A DNA stretch of 64,000 nucleotides from Methylosinus sp. PW1. Lineage in GTDB: Bacteria > Pseudomonadota > Alphaproteobacteria > Rhizobiales > Beijerinckiaceae. This document shows positions 10,201 to 18,478 of this stretch, piece by piece; positions within the stretch are counted from its first letter, which is position 1; every line of letters begins with the position of its first letter. The stretch covers positions 248,001 through 312,000 of the forward strand of contig NZ_JQNK01000008.1 of the NCBI RefSeq assembly GCF_000745215.1. Direction: 5' to 3'. A program made the translations under genes and the position numbers. Below the pieces are notes generated by a model. That model worked only from the letters and a program-made list of their open reading frames with translations, was not told where the DNA came from and did no database searches.

Positions 10201-11381
10201 ATCATGGGCGAGCGCGAGATCTTTCTTTCATAGGGTCGATCGACGATCGCGCGCCCGCATCGGCGCTGGCGGATCACATCCAGAGCGATGATCGAGCGCC
10301 GGCCGCATCGACAGGCGCGGCGCAGATCCAAGCCTCTTCGTCTCCCTCCAGTGGCGATGCGCCGCGCGCGGCCTTCGTTGCGTCGGGCGCCGCGCCGACC
10401 GCATCCCCGCCACAGCGCGATCGTATGAGCGCCGTTCGGTCGAGTGATCGAATTTCGGCCAATGATTGGCGCGCGAGCGCATCGACCGTGGCGGAGTCCG
10501 TCGATCCTACCAATGTCGCAACTTCATTCGGCGATGCGCGTAGCGTCGAAGCCGGCTCATCCAGCGGCGACGGAAGTTCGGATCGCCGCCCCGCGGCGGC
10601 GACTGCCGATTGGCCGACGCCGTCCGTCGACATGAGAGCCGCGACATTCGACGCGCGTGACAATGTGGCGACGCCGACGATAACGTCTGCCGTGGCGGGC
10701 GATGCGCCGAATGTATCCGCAGCGCCGAGCGCCGCGACGGTCGATGATAGAGCGGGCGCTGCTGCGCAGGAGCCGATCGGAACGCTCGCCATTCTCGCGC
10801 CTGCGACACAATTGCCGACGGCTTTCGCTGAGCTGCTCGCGCCGCAAGCGCGCAGCCTGATCGCTTCTGCTTCTCTGGCGCCTTCGGCTACGGTAACGGC
10901 GGCGGCGGCCGCGAACGTCGGCGAAGCGCAGCGACAGAGCGTCTCGCCCAAAATTCTGACCATAGAGCTCGAGCCTGCAGCGCTCGGCGCGGTCACTGTG
11001 AAGATGAAGCTGGCGCATTCGGGAATAGACATGCGCATCAGCGTCGAGTCCACCGAGGCGCTGCACCGGCTCGATGCGACGCGTGAGAAGCTCGTCGAGG
11101 CGATGCAGTCGTCCGGCTGCACGATCGACTCCTGCACCATACAGATCGGCCCGACCGCCGCCGGCGGCGCCAATGCGCAAGCCGCGCCCGAGAATGGCGC
11201 GGGCTTCGCGCAAGCTGGCGGAGGCGGACGCGAGGAGCAGAGCGTCGGTCGACAGGGAGCGGGCTATGGGGGATCGGGCGGTGATCGCAGGCAAGGCGCG
11301 AGCGAGGAGAATGGCGATCGGGCGCCGAATGGCGAGCCTCGCCGCGTCGCTGATCGCCGCGGCGGCGACGTCTATCTGTGA
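7263..11381 (+). CDS. fliK: Giant flagellar hook-length control protein FliK (MotD-type)
   Basis: A 1,372-residue protein overlapping motC by ATGA. Only the end looks like a folded domain: residues about 1230-1300 (ILTIELEPAALGAVTVKMKL ... ESTEALHRLDATREKLVEAM) match the FliK C-terminal hook-length domain. Residues 1-1225 are Ser/Ala/Asp/Pro-rich and probably disordered, with motifs such as FAPF(D/E)LR near residues 517 and 651. A Gly-rich tail follows. FliK is a secreted ruler that sets hook length and switches export specificity. Known members are mostly 400-700 aa, so this is exceptionally long. It holds rhizobial position motB-motC-motD(fliK). Confidence 0.82.
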   Translation: MTLDALFPNLQTARLLGRQTDAASSGQRDSDTTDADQFASLLSDLDDRSSVSARLPVTEATTDHRVSDSEEAAAAEATSNVAPQMLAFVAVPAFDMSWRPAVDAQSAPAPSDGSSTDDTAAPTREDAGGSRADSGANEVARRFSAPVLSPRLSMIESESRIAENARPEASPQARALDPAPSLQQADKSDLRNAIASAANVVMSRNLSGRASDDEKAVVATIPDPLSAPVAVVSPGLASAAAAPQRASSMVGPTSSQTPPTEALPSDQSTTREDIAPQSAAASSVATLVAEPLRAEASSRANFVHVDATVSAPSAGEVSGEKGLDNRLSARLIGVDPEIPDSSAPTEAIDIRRASRPVSGDKMSATSLGAPIAQPSTSPTATPQATSVRFASPNGSASFSTPIGTLGAGRSSAIEASAVSELAASASVPNDTSAPLDENEATTQRQPLPASTSPSGKTSIAPRAAAVDARPDSAAAYDSDGAPVRSASSALEMQTQTQSPARSSDERAPEAPIARTSAFAPFDLRAAARPSAPASSQTNAPTPTADLAASLSSAQIDSARGENAYAPSVSSSPASAPRSARTSSDDSAIAAADRSSLWQGRRAAVAPSSVDLQGDAFAAAAPHSTDVANWEWSSDAPESTPSVASNFGAQSFAPFELRGDVAPSASDSLRQARSTSVSSQSELAPSTFYAAPAPDTRGIPSDDLGGVSVAQADKANVVAPSARIDIDPSASSVSLDEASTTSTPLDRLDPVVEAVPTSMRAYASPASPIAEFAVGNGARTAPDSAEPIVQDTSARAAAIQSRAYGEVTTADASARRKATSFETSDRSRSDVPVTLVDVDDRRSDWTGTTSSASTRASSFSGVALDRRAQVDRTASAATEPPVADTPSPSLSMPQQDMATADTGGSQRYVATATTTPDSQISSERRRSTPAADIARSVAAASRATPSSVASAADSGAPQQVARRSSDAGASQSAPTPSALADHGRARDLSFIGSIDDRAPASALADHIQSDDRAPAASTGAAQIQASSSPSSGDAPRAAFVASGAAPTASPPQRDRMSAVRSSDRISANDWRASASTVAESVDPTNVATSFGDARSVEAGSSSGDGSSDRRPAAATADWPTPSVDMRAATFDARDNVATPTITSAVAGDAPNVSAAPSAATVDDRAGAAAQEPIGTLAILAPATQLPTAFAELLAPQARSLIASASLAPSATVTAAAAANVGEAQRQSVSPKILTIELEPAALGAVTVKMKLAHSGIDMRISVESTEALHRLDATREKLVEAMQSSGCTIDSCTIQIGPTAAGGANAQAAPENGAGFAQAGGGGREEQSVGRQGAGYGGSGGDRRQGASEENGDRAPNGEPRRVADRRGGDVYL

Positions 11382-11922
11382 GGCGCACGCCGAGGGCCGG
11401 CCGATATCGAGCAATATTTGCGAAAGGGAGATGATCCGCGCTTCCAATGAGAATGCGGTTCCTCTCGCCGTGCTCTATGCGGTGGCGCTCACCGAGACGG
11501 GACAGAAGGGCGCGCTCAACGCCTTTGCGATGAATGTCGAAGGGCGCGCCGTGTTCAGCGCCGATTTCCACGAGGCGATGATGCGATTTCTCGCGGCGAA
11601 GCGTTCCGGCGCCGTGCTCATCGATATCGGCTGCATGCAGGTCAATCATCACTATCACGGCGCGCGCTTCGCCAGCGTCGAGGCGATGTTCGATCCGCGC
11701 GCCAACGTCGATTATGCGGCGCGCTTCCTCAAGGATCTTCACAAGCGGGAAGGGACATGGACCTCGGCCGTCGCGCGCTATCACGCAGGGCCGAAGAATG
11801 CGCCGGCGCAGAAGAGCTATGTGTGCGCGGTGATCGCCAACATGATCGCTAGCGGTTTCGGCGCCTGGACAGACGCCTCGCGGGATTTCTGCCGCCCGCG
11901 GCGCGAAGCCGCGTCGCGCTGA
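11266..11922 (+). CDS. Lytic transglycosylase-like periplasmic protein
   Basis: A 218-residue protein with a basic N-terminus, a hydrophobic core (ASLAASLIAAAATSI) and a probable cleavage near CEAHAEG, followed by an SLT-type fold. Visible motifs are NAVPLAVLYAVALTETGQ (with the candidate catalytic Glu), DIGCMQVNHHYH and ARFLKDLH. Such enzymes open peptidoglycan for the flagellar rod. The start at 11266 has an upstream AGGGAG and overlaps fliK by 116 bp in another frame; ATG 11311 or 11329 are alternatives. It stands last in the fliF-fliK operon. Confidence 0.75.
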   Translation: MGDRAVIAGKARARRMAIGRRMASLAASLIAAAATSICEAHAEGRPISSNICEREMIRASNENAVPLAVLYAVALTETGQKGALNAFAMNVEGRAVFSADFHEAMMRFLAAKRSGAVLIDIGCMQVNHHYHGARFASVEAMFDPRANVDYAARFLKDLHKREGTWTSAVARYHAGPKNAPAQKSYVCAVIANMIASGFGAWTDASRDFCRPRREAASR

Positions 11923-11935
11923 GCGCGGCTGGCGC

Positions 11936-13147
11936 TCAGCGTCGCTCGCCCTCGACCGCGGCGCGATGCAGATAGGACGCGAAGGCGTCGAATATCTTGC
12001 GCATCTGCGGCGGCTTGTAGGGGAACACGTCGACAGGATCCATGTCGTGGACCAGCAGCGTGTGATCGACCTTGAACACGACCAGCTCGCCGCTCTCCGT
12101 CTCGGCGCAATCCACGCCGAAATAGGTGAGGCCGACGCATTCCACCAGCGCCTCGAAGGCGTCCGAATGGCGCGTCACGAAGTCGCTGTCGAATGTCGCG
12201 AAGAAATGCTCTTCCTCGCGCCGGCGCCGCAGATCAGCCTCCATTCGCGCATCGACATAGGAGCCATTCCAGCCCTCGGACACAGCGAGATGACAGGCGT
12301 AGGGGCGTCGGTCGATGAACAGCAGGCGGATTTTTCGATAGAGACCGTCCCGTCCACGGCAATCGACGAATGGCGACACGAGATAGGCCCGGTCCGAGCG
12401 CTTCCCGAGATAGAGGCCGAGGCCGAGCGCCGTGTCGATCTTCTCGGCGCCGCGCTCATTGCGCTGCTCGATCGCTCGGATGACGATCGGAAAGCTTCGG
12501 TCGGCCGCGCTCGACTCGGCGACGTCGCGCAGCTCGTTGCGCAGCATGCGACGCAGAATAGGCGTGCGCAGCCCGGCTTCCGTCAGATTGGCGGCGAGCT
12601 CGATCGGCTCCAGCATGGAGACGCGGCCGGGAAGGTTGACGACCGGCGTCGGCCAATAGGCGAGCAGATCCTCGAGCTCGGCGAGCAGGCGCCGATTGAG
12701 GCTCGTCGCCGCGATCGCGACAAAGGCGAGATCATGATCCGGCAGGACGGTGGGCAGCTCGCGACCGGGCATCACATAGACCATCGTCAAGGCGATGTCG
12801 GAGCCTTCCAGCAGAAATTCGAGCGGCGTGTTGGCGCCTATGTCGGCGGCGGCGACGAATGCGAGAACGCGCAATCTCGGATTGGCGCCGCAGCAGGTGC
12901 TGCGGAACACGCGCTGCTTGCTCAGCGCCATAGCCTGCCGCTTCAATCCGGTTGCGAGATTGCCTTCGAGCTGATCGATGACCGCGAGATCCATCAGCGC
13001 GCCGGCGTGGTTCGGGTCGCGCTCGCACATGCCGAGCAGGCGGCCGGCGACGCGGCTCAGATCGACGCCGGCGAAAGCCAGCCTCGTCAGCTTGGCGAGG
13101 CCGATCGGCAGCGCATTCATGGGATCCGACGATTGCTCGATACGCAT
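11936..13147 (-). CDS. ATP-grasp-like protein of unknown role, probably degenerate
   Basis: A 403-residue cytoplasmic protein with a small helical TPR-like start (about residues 20-75: RVAGRLLGMCERDPNHAGAL) followed by a region resembling RimK-type ATP-grasp folds. That region contains WPTPVVNLPGRVSML, FPIVIRAIEQRNERG, YLVSPFVDCRGRDGLYRKIR and YFGVDCAETESGELVVFKVD. The metal-binding position usually occupied by Glu in VFE reads VFK, and the Gly-rich loop reads EQRNERG, so ATP-dependent ligation may be lost. It is transcribed against the flagellar operon. The fold call comes from remembered family patterns; the function is unknown. Confidence 0.5.
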   Translation of the reverse strand: MRIEQSSDPMNALPIGLAKLTRLAFAGVDLSRVAGRLLGMCERDPNHAGALMDLAVIDQLEGNLATGLKRQAMALSKQRVFRSTCCGANPRLRVLAFVAAADIGANTPLEFLLEGSDIALTMVYVMPGRELPTVLPDHDLAFVAIAATSLNRRLLAELEDLLAYWPTPVVNLPGRVSMLEPIELAANLTEAGLRTPILRRMLRNELRDVAESSAADRSFPIVIRAIEQRNERGAEKIDTALGLGLYLGKRSDRAYLVSPFVDCRGRDGLYRKIRLLFIDRRPYACHLAVSEGWNGSYVDARMEADLRRRREEEHFFATFDSDFVTRHSDAFEALVECVGLTYFGVDCAETESGELVVFKVDHTLLVHDMDPVDVFPYKPPQMRKIFDAFASYLHRAAVEGERR

Positions 13148-13338
13148 TAATTCACCGTCTGCCCGCTCCGATCGCCGAACGGAACTCGGCGCATCCTCCG
13201 CCGTCGACGCGGCTCGCGTCCGATGAGATAGCTAACGAGCCAACATTTCCCGAAGCTTGTCGAAATTTTGCAGCTCGATTCAACTTTGCTCGATTTTGAG
13301 CTATCCATTTCTAGTTCATCGATTCGAGGAACGGTCGC

Positions 13339-13887
13339 ATGGTTGACGCTCCGACATTTCGCTCCGATGGCCCGCGTCGCGCGGCGACGCTGGGCAAGCC
13401 GAAGATCGCGCCGCCGCATCTCTTCGCGGAGCGCCGCACGCCGCCGACGCGCCCGACGCGCGATATCGGCGAGCTTGCCCTGCGTACTGTCGGGGTCGCT
13501 CTCGCGGTCGTGTCGACGGCCTTCGCCGGCTATATGATCTCGGATGCGGAACGGCGGCCGCAATTTGCCGGTCTCGAGCATCTCGCCATCTACAGCCGCC
13601 CCACGGTCATCGCCTCCAAGCGCATACAGACGCAGATCGCCGATCAGCGCGGCAAGGTCGACTTCACGCCCGTCGGCTCGATCGGCGAGCCGCAATCGGA
13701 GGCCGGCGTTCCCGGATTCGCGCTGCTCAGCGTGCGATCGGGAGTCGCTCTGCTGCAGACCCCGAATGCGATCATCAAAGTGTCGCCGGGCGATCTCGTG
13801 GAGGGGCTCGGCCGCATCACCGCGCTGGAGCGTCGCGGCGAGAAATGGGCGCTGGTCTCCAGCGCCGGAGTCGTCATCGGCGAGTGA
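13339..13887 (+). CDS. Single-pass inner-membrane protein, unknown
   Basis: A 182-residue protein with a proline-rich cytoplasmic start, one membrane helix (LALRTVGVALAVVSTAFAGY, about residues 50-70) and a small periplasmic domain of about 110 residues. The end, FALLSVRSGVALLQTPNAII followed by KVSPGDLVEGLGRI, resembles in layout the small beta domains of GspC/PilP-like secretion proteins. No family is firmly recognised. It ends directly against the convergent J-domain-like gene and sits among flagellar genes, so a motility link is plausible. Confidence 0.6.
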   Translation: MVDAPTFRSDGPRRAATLGKPKIAPPHLFAERRTPPTRPTRDIGELALRTVGVALAVVSTAFAGYMISDAERRPQFAGLEHLAIYSRPTVIASKRIQTQIADQRGKVDFTPVGSIGEPQSEAGVPGFALLSVRSGVALLQTPNAIIKVSPGDLVEGLGRITALERRGEKWALVSSAGVVIGE

Positions 13888-14331
13888 TCAGCGCCGGGCG
13901 GCGCGCGCATTGGCTCGCGCGACAGCCTGGTCGATCTGCGCGTTGAACTCCGCGAGCAGGCGCTCCGCTTGCCGCGCGCGCGATTTCTCCTGGCGATCCG
14001 GGTGGCAGGCCCAGGCGAGGCGTCGACGTAGCGCGCCGAGCTTCGCGATCGAGCCTTCGGCGCGCAGAAGCTCGACGAGAACCTCCTCACGCTCAGGCAG
14101 CCGTGCGACCTTCGGCTGCGGCGGCGCGGGCGGAGGCTCCTGCGGTATTGCGGGATCGGCGCCATAAGCGCGAGATATTCGCGCCGCGCGATCTTCCTGC
14201 GATAGCGGCGAGGGCGCCGCCTTCTCGCGCAGCAGCGTTCCCATTGGCGGGGGACGCACAGGCCCGGCGTCGCGCTCCGCGGGGCGGGACGCTTTTTCCA
14301 GGCTATCGAGAATGGTCGCGAAATTCGTCAT
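13888..14331 (-). CDS. Small J-domain-like protein in the fliI operon
   Basis: A 147-residue protein. The first 75 residues are Pro/Arg-rich and probably unstructured. Residues 85-140 form two helices flanking ACHPDRQ, with His-Pro-Asp at 110-112, as in the J domain of DnaJ co-chaperones. It lies 76 bp downstream of fliI on the same strand, so flgF-fliI-this gene is probably one operon. A role as adaptor or chaperone for export is inferred only. The J-domain reading needs structural confirmation, since a single HPD can occur by chance. Confidence 0.55.
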   Translation of the reverse strand: MTNFATILDSLEKASRPAERDAGPVRPPPMGTLLREKAAPSPLSQEDRAARISRAYGADPAIPQEPPPAPPQPKVARLPEREEVLVELLRAEGSIAKLGALRRRLAWACHPDRQEKSRARQAERLLAEFNAQIDQAVARANARAARR

Positions 14332-14407
14332 GGTCCCGGGCCGCAGGCAGCGCCGGGATCATGACCGCGAAGGAATGAAAGATTGGTTGATCGGGCGAGC
14401 GCGCCGG

Positions 14408-15742
14408 TCAGCCGTGCGTCGCGTGCTGCAGCCTGTCCGCCACCTCGCGGAAAGGGTCGACGCTCGGGGGCGATTGGGGCGACTGCGTCAGCGCCTCATA
14501 GAGCTTTGGAACGAGCTGCACCGCCTGGTCCAGCTCCAAATCCGCGCCGCGCTGATAGCCGCCGAGCATGCGCAAGTCGCGCGTATCCTCATAGCGCGAC
14601 ACGAGAGCGCGGAGCTTCTGGATGAGATGCCGCTGCTCCGGCTTCCAGGCGTGATGCGCGAGGCGCGAGATCGACGCTTTGAGATCGATCGCCGGATAGC
14701 GTCCTTGCTCGGCGATGGCGCGGTCGAGCACGATATGGCCGTCCAGCGTGCCGCGCACGCAATCGGCGATCGGATCATTGTGATTGTCGCCGTCGACGAG
14801 CACGGAATAGACGCCGGTGATCGATCCGCGTCCTTCCTCGCCAGGCCCGGCGCGCTCGAGCAGTCGCGGAATATCGGCGAATATGCTCGGCGTGTAGCCA
14901 TGCGCCACCGGCGGCTCGCCAGCGGCCAAGGCCACCTCGCGCGAGGCATGCGCGAAACGCGTCACGGAATCGACGATGAGCAGAACATTGCGGCCGATGT
15001 CACGAAAATATTCAGCTATGGTGGTCGCGGTCAGCGGCGCGAGACGCCGCATCATCGGGCTCTCGTCGCCAGTGGCGACGACGACGATCGATTCGCTCGT
15101 CTGTCCGGCCAGCACCTCGTCCAGAAATTCGCGCACCTCACGACCCCGTTCGCCGACGAGGCAGATTACCACCGTGTCGAAGCCCGGCGCGCGCGCCAGC
15201 ATGGCCAGCAAGGTGGATTTGCCGACGCCGGAGCCGGCGAAAATGCCAATTCGCTGGCCGGCGCAGATCGGGGTGAAGCAATCGACGGCTTTGACGCCGG
15301 TGCGCACGGGCACGCTCACACGGCCGCGCCGCATCGCTTTGGGCGCGGAGGCGTCGACGTCGAAGGCCGTGTCGCCGTCGGAGAGCGCGCCACGCTCGTC
15401 GATCGGTCGCGCAAAGGCGTCGAGAACGCGCCCGGCCCAATCGGCGCTGGGCGCGACGGAGATCGGCCCCGCGCGATAGGCCGGTGAGTTCAGGCCGATG
15501 CGCACGCGATTGTCGAAGGATTTGACGATCGCGCCGTCCCTGCCGACGCGCACCACCTGTCCCAGCGCGCCGTCCGGCGGCGCGCCGATGCGCACGCATT
15601 CGCCGAGCTCGACGAAATCGGAGAGGCCGCTGACGCGGCAATGCGACGGCGTCACCTCGGTCACGAGGCCCAAGACGCGAATGTGATCGGCGCGGCGCTG
15701 GTCGCGCTCGACCGCCGTGCGGAGCCGCTGTAGCGAGGTCAT
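14408..15742 (-). CDS. fliI: Flagellar export ATPase FliI
   Basis: A 444-residue homologue of F1 beta subunits that powers release of export substrates from chaperones at the flagellar gate. The Walker A motif GSGVGKST is at residues 170-177, and the Walker B region reads NVLLIVDSVTRFAHASREV. The SITGVYSVLVDGDNHNDPIAD segment is typical of FliI. Its ATG overlaps the flgF stop (ATGA), so the two are translationally coupled. Confidence 0.95.
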   Translation of the reverse strand: MTSLQRLRTAVERDQRRADHIRVLGLVTEVTPSHCRVSGLSDFVELGECVRIGAPPDGALGQVVRVGRDGAIVKSFDNRVRIGLNSPAYRAGPISVAPSADWAGRVLDAFARPIDERGALSDGDTAFDVDASAPKAMRRGRVSVPVRTGVKAVDCFTPICAGQRIGIFAGSGVGKSTLLAMLARAPGFDTVVICLVGERGREVREFLDEVLAGQTSESIVVVATGDESPMMRRLAPLTATTIAEYFRDIGRNVLLIVDSVTRFAHASREVALAAGEPPVAHGYTPSIFADIPRLLERAGPGEEGRGSITGVYSVLVDGDNHNDPIADCVRGTLDGHIVLDRAIAEQGRYPAIDLKASISRLAHHAWKPEQRHLIQKLRALVSRYEDTRDLRMLGGYQRGADLELDQAVQLVPKLYEALTQSPQSPPSVDPFREVADRLQHATHG

Positions 15743-16461
15743 GAGCCGCCGAGCGTGCGAATGGCCTCACGCTGCGAGCTGTCGAGCATGTCGTTCATCG
15801 AGCTCACGCTGTCGAAAGCGCGCGATGTGGCGATCAGCTTGGCCATCTCGTGAATCGGATTGACATTGGAGCTCTCGATAAAGCCTTGCTGCACGCCATT
15901 GCGCACGAAGTCGAGCACCGCTGTCGCCGGCTTGGAGGGAATGAGGCTGGCGTTTGGCCCGCGGGCCAAATCCGCGGTCTCGTCGAGGGTGAAAAGGCCG
16001 ACGGCGCCGACTTGGCGACCGCTCTGGGTGATCATGCCGTCGCGCGAGATCATCGGCGGGCCGCCATTGGGATCGAGCACGACGGCGGAATTGCCCGCGT
16101 CGAGAATCGGAAAGCCAGAGACGGTCTGCAGATCGCCGGTCTCCGTCATGCGCATGCGGCCGTCGCGCGTGTAGGCGGTTCCATTCGGCGTGCGTATGGC
16201 GAAAAAGCCTTTGCCCACAATGCCGATATCGTAAGGATCGCCGGTCTTGGTGAGCTCGCCGACGGCGCGCGAGACGAAATCCTTGCCGGCCGACACATAG
16301 GCGGTCTTGCTCGTGTCCGTTTCGGAAACGACCTGCTGAAAGCTCACGCCATCGGCGCGATAGCCCGGCGTCGCCGCGTTGGCGATATTGTTGGCGAGTG
16401 TCTCCAGCCGCTTGTCGACGGAGACTTGCGCCGAAAGCGACACGTAAAAGGCCGATTGCAT
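15739..16461 (-). CDS. flgF: Flagellar proximal rod protein FlgF
   Basis: A 240-residue rod protein. The start at 16461 gives MQSAFYVSLSAQVSVDKRLE followed by TLANNIANAATPGYRADGVS, the common N-terminal motif of rod and hook proteins. The C-terminus carries GFIESSNVNPIHEMAKLIAT, as in FlgF/FlgG. The upstream in-frame extension to 16566 lacks similarity. It is the first gene of the minus-strand flgF-fliI operon and is divergent from motA. Confidence 0.92.
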   Translation of the reverse strand: MQSAFYVSLSAQVSVDKRLETLANNIANAATPGYRADGVSFQQVVSETDTSKTAYVSAGKDFVSRAVGELTKTGDPYDIGIVGKGFFAIRTPNGTAYTRDGRMRMTETGDLQTVSGFPILDAGNSAVVLDPNGGPPMISRDGMITQSGRQVGAVGLFTLDETADLARGPNASLIPSKPATAVLDFVRNGVQQGFIESSNVNPIHEMAKLIATSRAFDSVSSMNDMLDSSQREAIRTLGGS

Positions 16462-16579
16462 GTTGTCGAGGTCCGTGCCTGCGCTGCGGCCGCATCGCGC
16501 CGCTCCGTCGTGAAGCTGACCGGTTTTGCTTGCGTGAAGCTGAAAGAAAATGTCAGCCTCGCGCAAGGGAGGGTGACTA

Positions 16580-16595
16580 ATTCGTTAATACGAAT
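16580..16595. promoter_or_regulatory. Inverted repeat upstream of motA
   Basis: ATTCGT-TAAT-ACGAAT is a perfect 6-bp inverted repeat around TAAT, 20 bp before motA in the 154-bp divergent gap between flgF and motA. Its position suggests an operator or part of the promoter for the motA-fliM-fliN-fliG-flhB operon. No regulator is identified. Confidence 0.35.
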
Positions 16596-16615
16596 TTCCA
16601 TCGGAGACTGGCGTC

Positions 16616-17485
16616 ATGGGCTTTCTCGTCGGGCTGATCATCACGATGGGCTGCATGTTCGGAGGCTTCGCGGCGCTGGGCGGCCATTTGATCGTGCTAT
16701 GGCAGCCATGGGAGTTCGTGATCATCATGGGCTCCTCGCTCGGCACTTTCGTCGTCGCCAATCCGACCAAGGTGATCATGGACACGGGCAAGGCGCTCGG
16801 CCAGGCGGTCATGGACAAAGGCCCCAAGCATCGCGACTTTCTCGACATACTCGGACTGCTGCACGCTCTGATGCGCGAATTGCGCAGCAAGCCGCGCAAC
16901 GAGGTCGAAGCGCATGTCGACAATCCGGCGGAATCGAAGATTTTCACGGCGTTTCCGAAGGTGCTCGCCAATAAGGAAATGACCACCTTCATCTGCGATT
17001 ACTGCCGTCTCTTCATCATCGGCAATGTCCGCACTTTCGAGATCGAGGCGCTGATGGACGAGGAGATCGCCGCCATTCGCTACGATCGGCTGAAGCCCTA
17101 TCATGCGCTTACCTCGGTCGGCGACGGCCTGCCGGCGCTCGGAATCGTGGCGGCCGTGCTCGGCGTCATCAAGGCGATGGGCGCGCTCGATCAGTCGCCG
17201 GAGCTGCTCGGCGGCCTCATCGGCGCCGCCATGGTCGGCACATTCGCAGGCATCTTCGTTTCCTACGGCATTGTCACGCCGCTCGCCTTCAAGGTGAAGG
17301 TGGCGCGTAGCAAAGAGTGCCACCTCTACGTCATCGTCAAGCAAACGCTGCTCGCCTTCATGAATGGCGCCATGCCGCAAGTGGCGGTCGAGCATGGACG
17401 TAAATCCATTCCCGCCTACGAGCGTCCCTCGATCGACGAGGTCGAGAACGAGACGCTCTCCGGCGGCGCCGCCGAGGCGGCGTGA
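16616..17485 (+). CDS. motA: Flagellar motor stator protein MotA
   Basis: A 289-residue inner-membrane stator subunit that forms the proton channel with MotB. N-terminal helices read [20 protein letters not shown] and [16 protein letters not shown]. The large cytoplasmic loop contains [11 protein letters not shown], and the last two helices include [20 protein letters not shown] and [19 protein letters not shown]. It leads motA-fliM-fliN-fliG-flhB, the rhizobial arrangement of switch genes with motA. Its stop overlaps the fliM start. Confidence 0.95.
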   Translation: MGFLVGLIITMGCMFGGFAALGGHLIVLWQPWEFVIIMGSSLGTFVVANPTKVIMDTGKALGQAVMDKGPKHRDFLDILGLLHALMRELRSKPRNEVEAHVDNPAESKIFTAFPKVLANKEMTTFICDYCRLFIIGNVRTFEIEALMDEEIAAIRYDRLKPYHALTSVGDGLPALGIVAAVLGVIKAMGALDQSPELLGGLIGAAMVGTFAGIFVSYGIVTPLAFKVKVARSKECHLYVIVKQTLLAFMNGAMPQVAVEHGRKSIPAYERPSIDEVENETLSGGAAEAA

Positions 17486-18438
17486 TCGGCATGAGCATGG
17501 ATGGAGCCGTGGAATTCGCCTCGCAGGGAGTGAGGGAGCGTCTGCTCTCGGGCGGCGGCCCCTCGCTCGATCGCATGCCGCTATTGCGAGCGGTGTTCGA
17601 CGCCATGGCGTCGCAGGTACAGGATTCGATGCGTGGTCTCGCCGAAGGCGCGATGCAATTCGCCGTCGAGACGATGACGATCGCGCGGGCCGGCGAGATA
17701 GCGCTCGAGACGGAGCGCGCCGCGCTCGCCGCATCTTATGTCGCGGGCGTCGATTCAGAAGCCAAGACGATCATCGCCGCCGACCGGCGCTTCGTGTTCA
17801 CGCTGCTCGAGGGATTGTTCGGCTCCGACGGCTCGGAGCCGCCTTACGACGCGGAGCGCGAGCTCACGACGATCGAGACGCGCGTCGGCATGCTGGCCTT
17901 CTCGCGCGTCACCAATTCATTGCAGGCGGCTTTCGCCGCGCTCGTCGGAGCGCGCTTCACGCTCGAGCCGGCGGAAGCGCGGGCGGAACCCGCAGGCGCG
18001 GCGCGCAAGAGCGGCGGCTTCAGCGTCGTTTGCCGTTGCCGGCTGAGCGCCTTCGGAGCCGAGGGCGCGCTGCTCATCGTCATTCCGCAGGCGATGCTCG
18101 ATCCGCTGCGCGACGCCCTGTCGCAAGAGGCGCCGAAATCGGCGCCGGCGACGGATCCGCAATGGGCGAAGCGGATGAAAGAGCGCGTGACCGAGACCGA
18201 GGTTACGCTGAGCGCCGTGATGGAGAAGAGCGATCTCACGCTCGCGGACGTCGCCCGCTTCGAGGTCGGCCAGGTCATCGAGCTGCCGGTCTCACCGACG
18301 GGTCTCGTCGCGCTGATGTGCGAAGGGCAGTCGCTGTTCTGGTGCGAGATCGGCCAGAAGGACGGCTCCTACACGATACGCATCGACGATTTCGTCGATC
18401 AGCAGCAGGAATTCATCGACGACGTGCTGCGCGGATGA
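17482..18438 (+). CDS. fliM: Flagellar switch protein FliM
   Basis: A 318-residue C-ring protein that binds CheY-P and links FliG to FliN. GTG 17482 overlaps the motA stop, and an ATG at 17491 is an alternative start. The middle domain includes [20 protein letters not shown], and the C-terminal SpoA-like domain includes [20 protein letters not shown] and [10 protein letters not shown]. FliM is divergent in rhizobia, so the call uses the SpoA domain plus order between motA and fliN. Confidence 0.9.
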   Translation: MIGMSMDGAVEFASQGVRERLLSGGGPSLDRMPLLRAVFDAMASQVQDSMRGLAEGAMQFAVETMTIARAGEIALETERAALAASYVAGVDSEAKTIIAADRRFVFTLLEGLFGSDGSEPPYDAERELTTIETRVGMLAFSRVTNSLQAAFAALVGARFTLEPAEARAEPAGAARKSGGFSVVCRCRLSAFGAEGALLIVIPQAMLDPLRDALSQEAPKSAPATDPQWAKRMKERVTETEVTLSAVMEKSDLTLADVARFEVGQVIELPVSPTGLVALMCEGQSLFWCEIGQKDGSYTIRIDDFVDQQQEFIDDVLRG

Positions 18439-18478
18439 GCGCTGGCGCGATTGCGGCGTCGACAATGGAGAGATCGAC

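Noticed and set aside
14312..15487. 391-aa plus-strand frame opposite fliI
   Set aside because: It is antisense to fliI, which carries intact Walker motifs.
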